Origin: Antennarius striatus
Lineage: Eukaryota > Chordata > Actinopteri > Lophiiformes > Antennariidae
DNA: 64,000 nt
Reading direction: 5' to 3'
NCBI RefSeq assembly: GCF_040054535.1
Contig: NC_090784.1
Span: 12,273,001-12,337,000 of the forward strand
A program made the position numbers and the translations under genes. How positions within the stretch are numbered: position 1 is the first letter of the stretch; every line of letters begins with the position of its first letter. The notes under the pieces were generated by a model. The model was not told the DNA's origin and did not search any database. It saw only the letters and a list, made by a program, of their open reading frames with translations. This document shows positions 61,861 through 64,000 of this stretch, piece by piece.

Positions 61861-64000
61861 CACAGAACAGGAACGCCCATACACTGATGACCACAAATCA
61901 AAAATCAAATCAAATCCACTTTTATTCGTCCACACAATGGGGAAATTATGTTTTCCACTCCACTCCGTCCTTTTTATAGTAGGGGTATGTTGTCCTTTTG
62001 TTATTTATTTTAATTGACCATACGTTTAACCATTTAATTGTAAATGGGAATTACCTGTAGTTTAAATTTGAATTTGAATTCTATCGGAGATTTTAATCTC
62101 GTTTTATCAGCCAGAACATTTTTAATGGAACATTAATGTAATTCTCATATATGTTTACCATCTAGACCAGTGATTACTATATACATCAAATGTGCAATGA
62201 GGTAATGAAAACAGTCCCATTAGTTGTTGCTGATAGCTTTCCAGCATTACCAGCAGAGTGACAATATTGATGATTAAAAAAAAGTTTTAACTAGAACCAA
62301 GGCAGTCACAGGCTGCAACATCCCACGACACCCCTGAATTCAAAATTTTACCCAGACCTACTTGCGTAGGTCAGAGATCAAAGCTAGTGCTCTAACCTGT
62401 CACAGATCAAAGCACTAGTTTTGATCTATGGTCTTACCCACACTGGCTTTCTCCCTCGAATTTCGATCTTATCCGCTTTCTGAGTGTGCAAAAGTTGAAA
62501 TTTGACCATGACCTAGTTTTCTCAAGGTCAAGGTCATCATTTCATTTTCATCCCCTTTGCTGACCAAGTAATGTGCTTTTTGTTTCATCTTGCTATCTGC
62601 AACGGTTGCGAAGATATTTGGTGGACTAAATAATAGACAGACGAACATACAAACACTGACAATTATAATACATCATCTCTTTGAAGCGGGATGTGAGAAG
62701 CCAAAAAAATTAAATGACAATTTAATTTACTGTGTTGAAAATACATTGACGGAATTTATAGATAGCAGAAATCCACTGATGAGCAGAAAATTGTCATATA
62801 GCATACAAGCTTTTTTTTTAGCTTTAATCAAAAAAATAACAAATCAGAATTAGGTTTATCTAATGAGTACACGGAATACATGATAATCAAAGGCAAGTTT
62901 AATTATATCCAATATGTAGAAATCCTGGGAAATTAGTCTTTCCACGCTAAAACAATGGATAGAGGTAGAAGGGCAAATGTTTTTGAATGTCAAGAAGCTG
63001 AAATGTTAAGGTGCACAGGGACGTATTGTGACAAACGGAAAGTATTTATTACACAGCAGTAATGAAGATTTCCAGTCATTTATATGTTGTGGGCAATGAA
63101 AGTCACCTTATATAAGAGAAGAGATAGAATTTTGGTATTTAACCATTTTTATGGTTATGAAATTAAATCATTCAGTTTTCACAACTCAACACACTGAATT
63201 GTAGTCAAAAATGACGCGATTTTAAAAATAAGGGAACATTCCAATTTGAAATAGTCCTTCTGTCATGGGATACACATAAGTTTACAGTAGGTACTAAGTG
63301 CTGCCTTTCAAAATCAGCTTAATACGTCATTATAAAACATGTTAAGACACTGCTGAAACATGTACTTGCTGGACTGACGAGAACAAAACAACCATTGGGT
63401 CTAAACAGTTTCAAATCTGTGTTACTATTGCAAAAACTATTAATAAAACATCACAAAAATGGAAGAGTCAGTTATTATGAAGTTTGAAAACAGTGTTATG
63501 AATAATTGATATTAATTGATGTATCTGTTCCAATCACAGTTAAATTTAAACACAACTTACTGTGAAAATGCTTTAACATGTAATGGTCACATTGAGTTAA
63601 TAACTTTGTTTTGATAAATTCTCATGATGTGGTCTTTTGAGATATTTGGGCACAGACAATATGTCTGTAGATATTAACACTTTTAACAGGACCATACTAT
63701 ATGGAGTCAATCTTTCTTTGTATGACACATGTAATATGGGAGCACGATACCCATCCCACCTCTCCAATACAAACCTTGCATTAAACGGTATCTTAGAAAG
63801 TTGCTCTTTGCTTTGGGAGTGAGGTCACATTGTTGAATCTACCTTAAGCACAAACTAGGCCTAGAATACCAAGACAGCAGACATGCAGACTGTACTCATA
63901 AAAGGCACACAGTATACTGTACATGAACAGACACAGTTCAATGGTTCAAGACATAAGAGCTGGACTATAAAAGGTCTAATTTTCTAAATCTAAAGATCAA
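61861..64000. other. AT-rich intergenic region without visible gene
   Basis: Only short weak frames on both strands. A piece near 61910-61955 (CCACTTTTATTCGTCC, ACAATGGGGAAATTATG) resembles a fish repeat tail. 62470-62650 includes TGACCATGACC, TCAAGGTCAAGGTCATC and AACGGTTGCGAAGATATTTGGTGG, probably another dispersed repeat. Confidence 0.5.

Noticed and set aside
62470-62560. Nuclear-receptor-like half sites (TCAAGGTCAAGGTCATC)
   Set aside because: They sit in what looks like a dispersed repeat, far from any gene that I can see.

Overview
The window looks like nuclear DNA from a bony fish (teleost). The genes are multi-exon with GT-AG introns. Two vertebrate families are recognisable (GMEB1 and the DCBLD receptor family), and the repeats are fish-typical: Tc1/mariner relics, pogo/Tigger, hAT-like short elements, tRNA-derived SINE, non-LTR retrotransposon 3' ends and long TG microsatellites. 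I cannot name the species. Exon models were built by hand from open frames, splice signals and phase. No transcript evidence was available.

Layout. 1-6448 (minus) is the 5' part of a gmeb1 gene with a SAND domain, running off the left edge. 8421-21526 (plus) is a 15-exon DCBLD-family membrane receptor (CUB, LCCL, discoidin, one membrane helix, tyrosine-rich tail). From 22.8 to 61.6 kb all genes lie on the minus strand and encode C2H2 zinc-finger proteins, head to tail: a 604-aa protein with a run of TGERP-linked fingers (22829-24886); a 622-aa protein with 11 fingers plus PLDLS and SUMO motifs (27423-30778); a 415-aa protein with fingers and AT-hooks (33004-36456); a 2275-aa protein that joins C2H2 fingers to a PiggyBac-transposase-derived C-terminus (38822-50342); and a 1441-aa protein with about 24 fingers (55285-61554), followed by a second terminal exon (52573-53903) that fits the same first exon in frame. 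62-64 kb is AT-rich with no gene that I can see.

The most interesting result is the zinc-finger/PiggyBac gene. Nine exons join without a frame break. The PiggyBac part keeps its fold landmarks and its C-terminal zinc ribbon but seems to have lost two of three catalytic aspartates, as expected of a domesticated DNA-binding protein. Its first fingers match those of its downstream neighbour at 33004-36456, so the two are probably tandem duplicates. Other leads are the paired terminal exons of the last gene, a triple SUMO/CtBP repression tail, nine YxxP motifs in the receptor tail, a CCAAT-box array, telomere-like repeats and a GCTAGC/GTTAGC-rich signature near several promoters.
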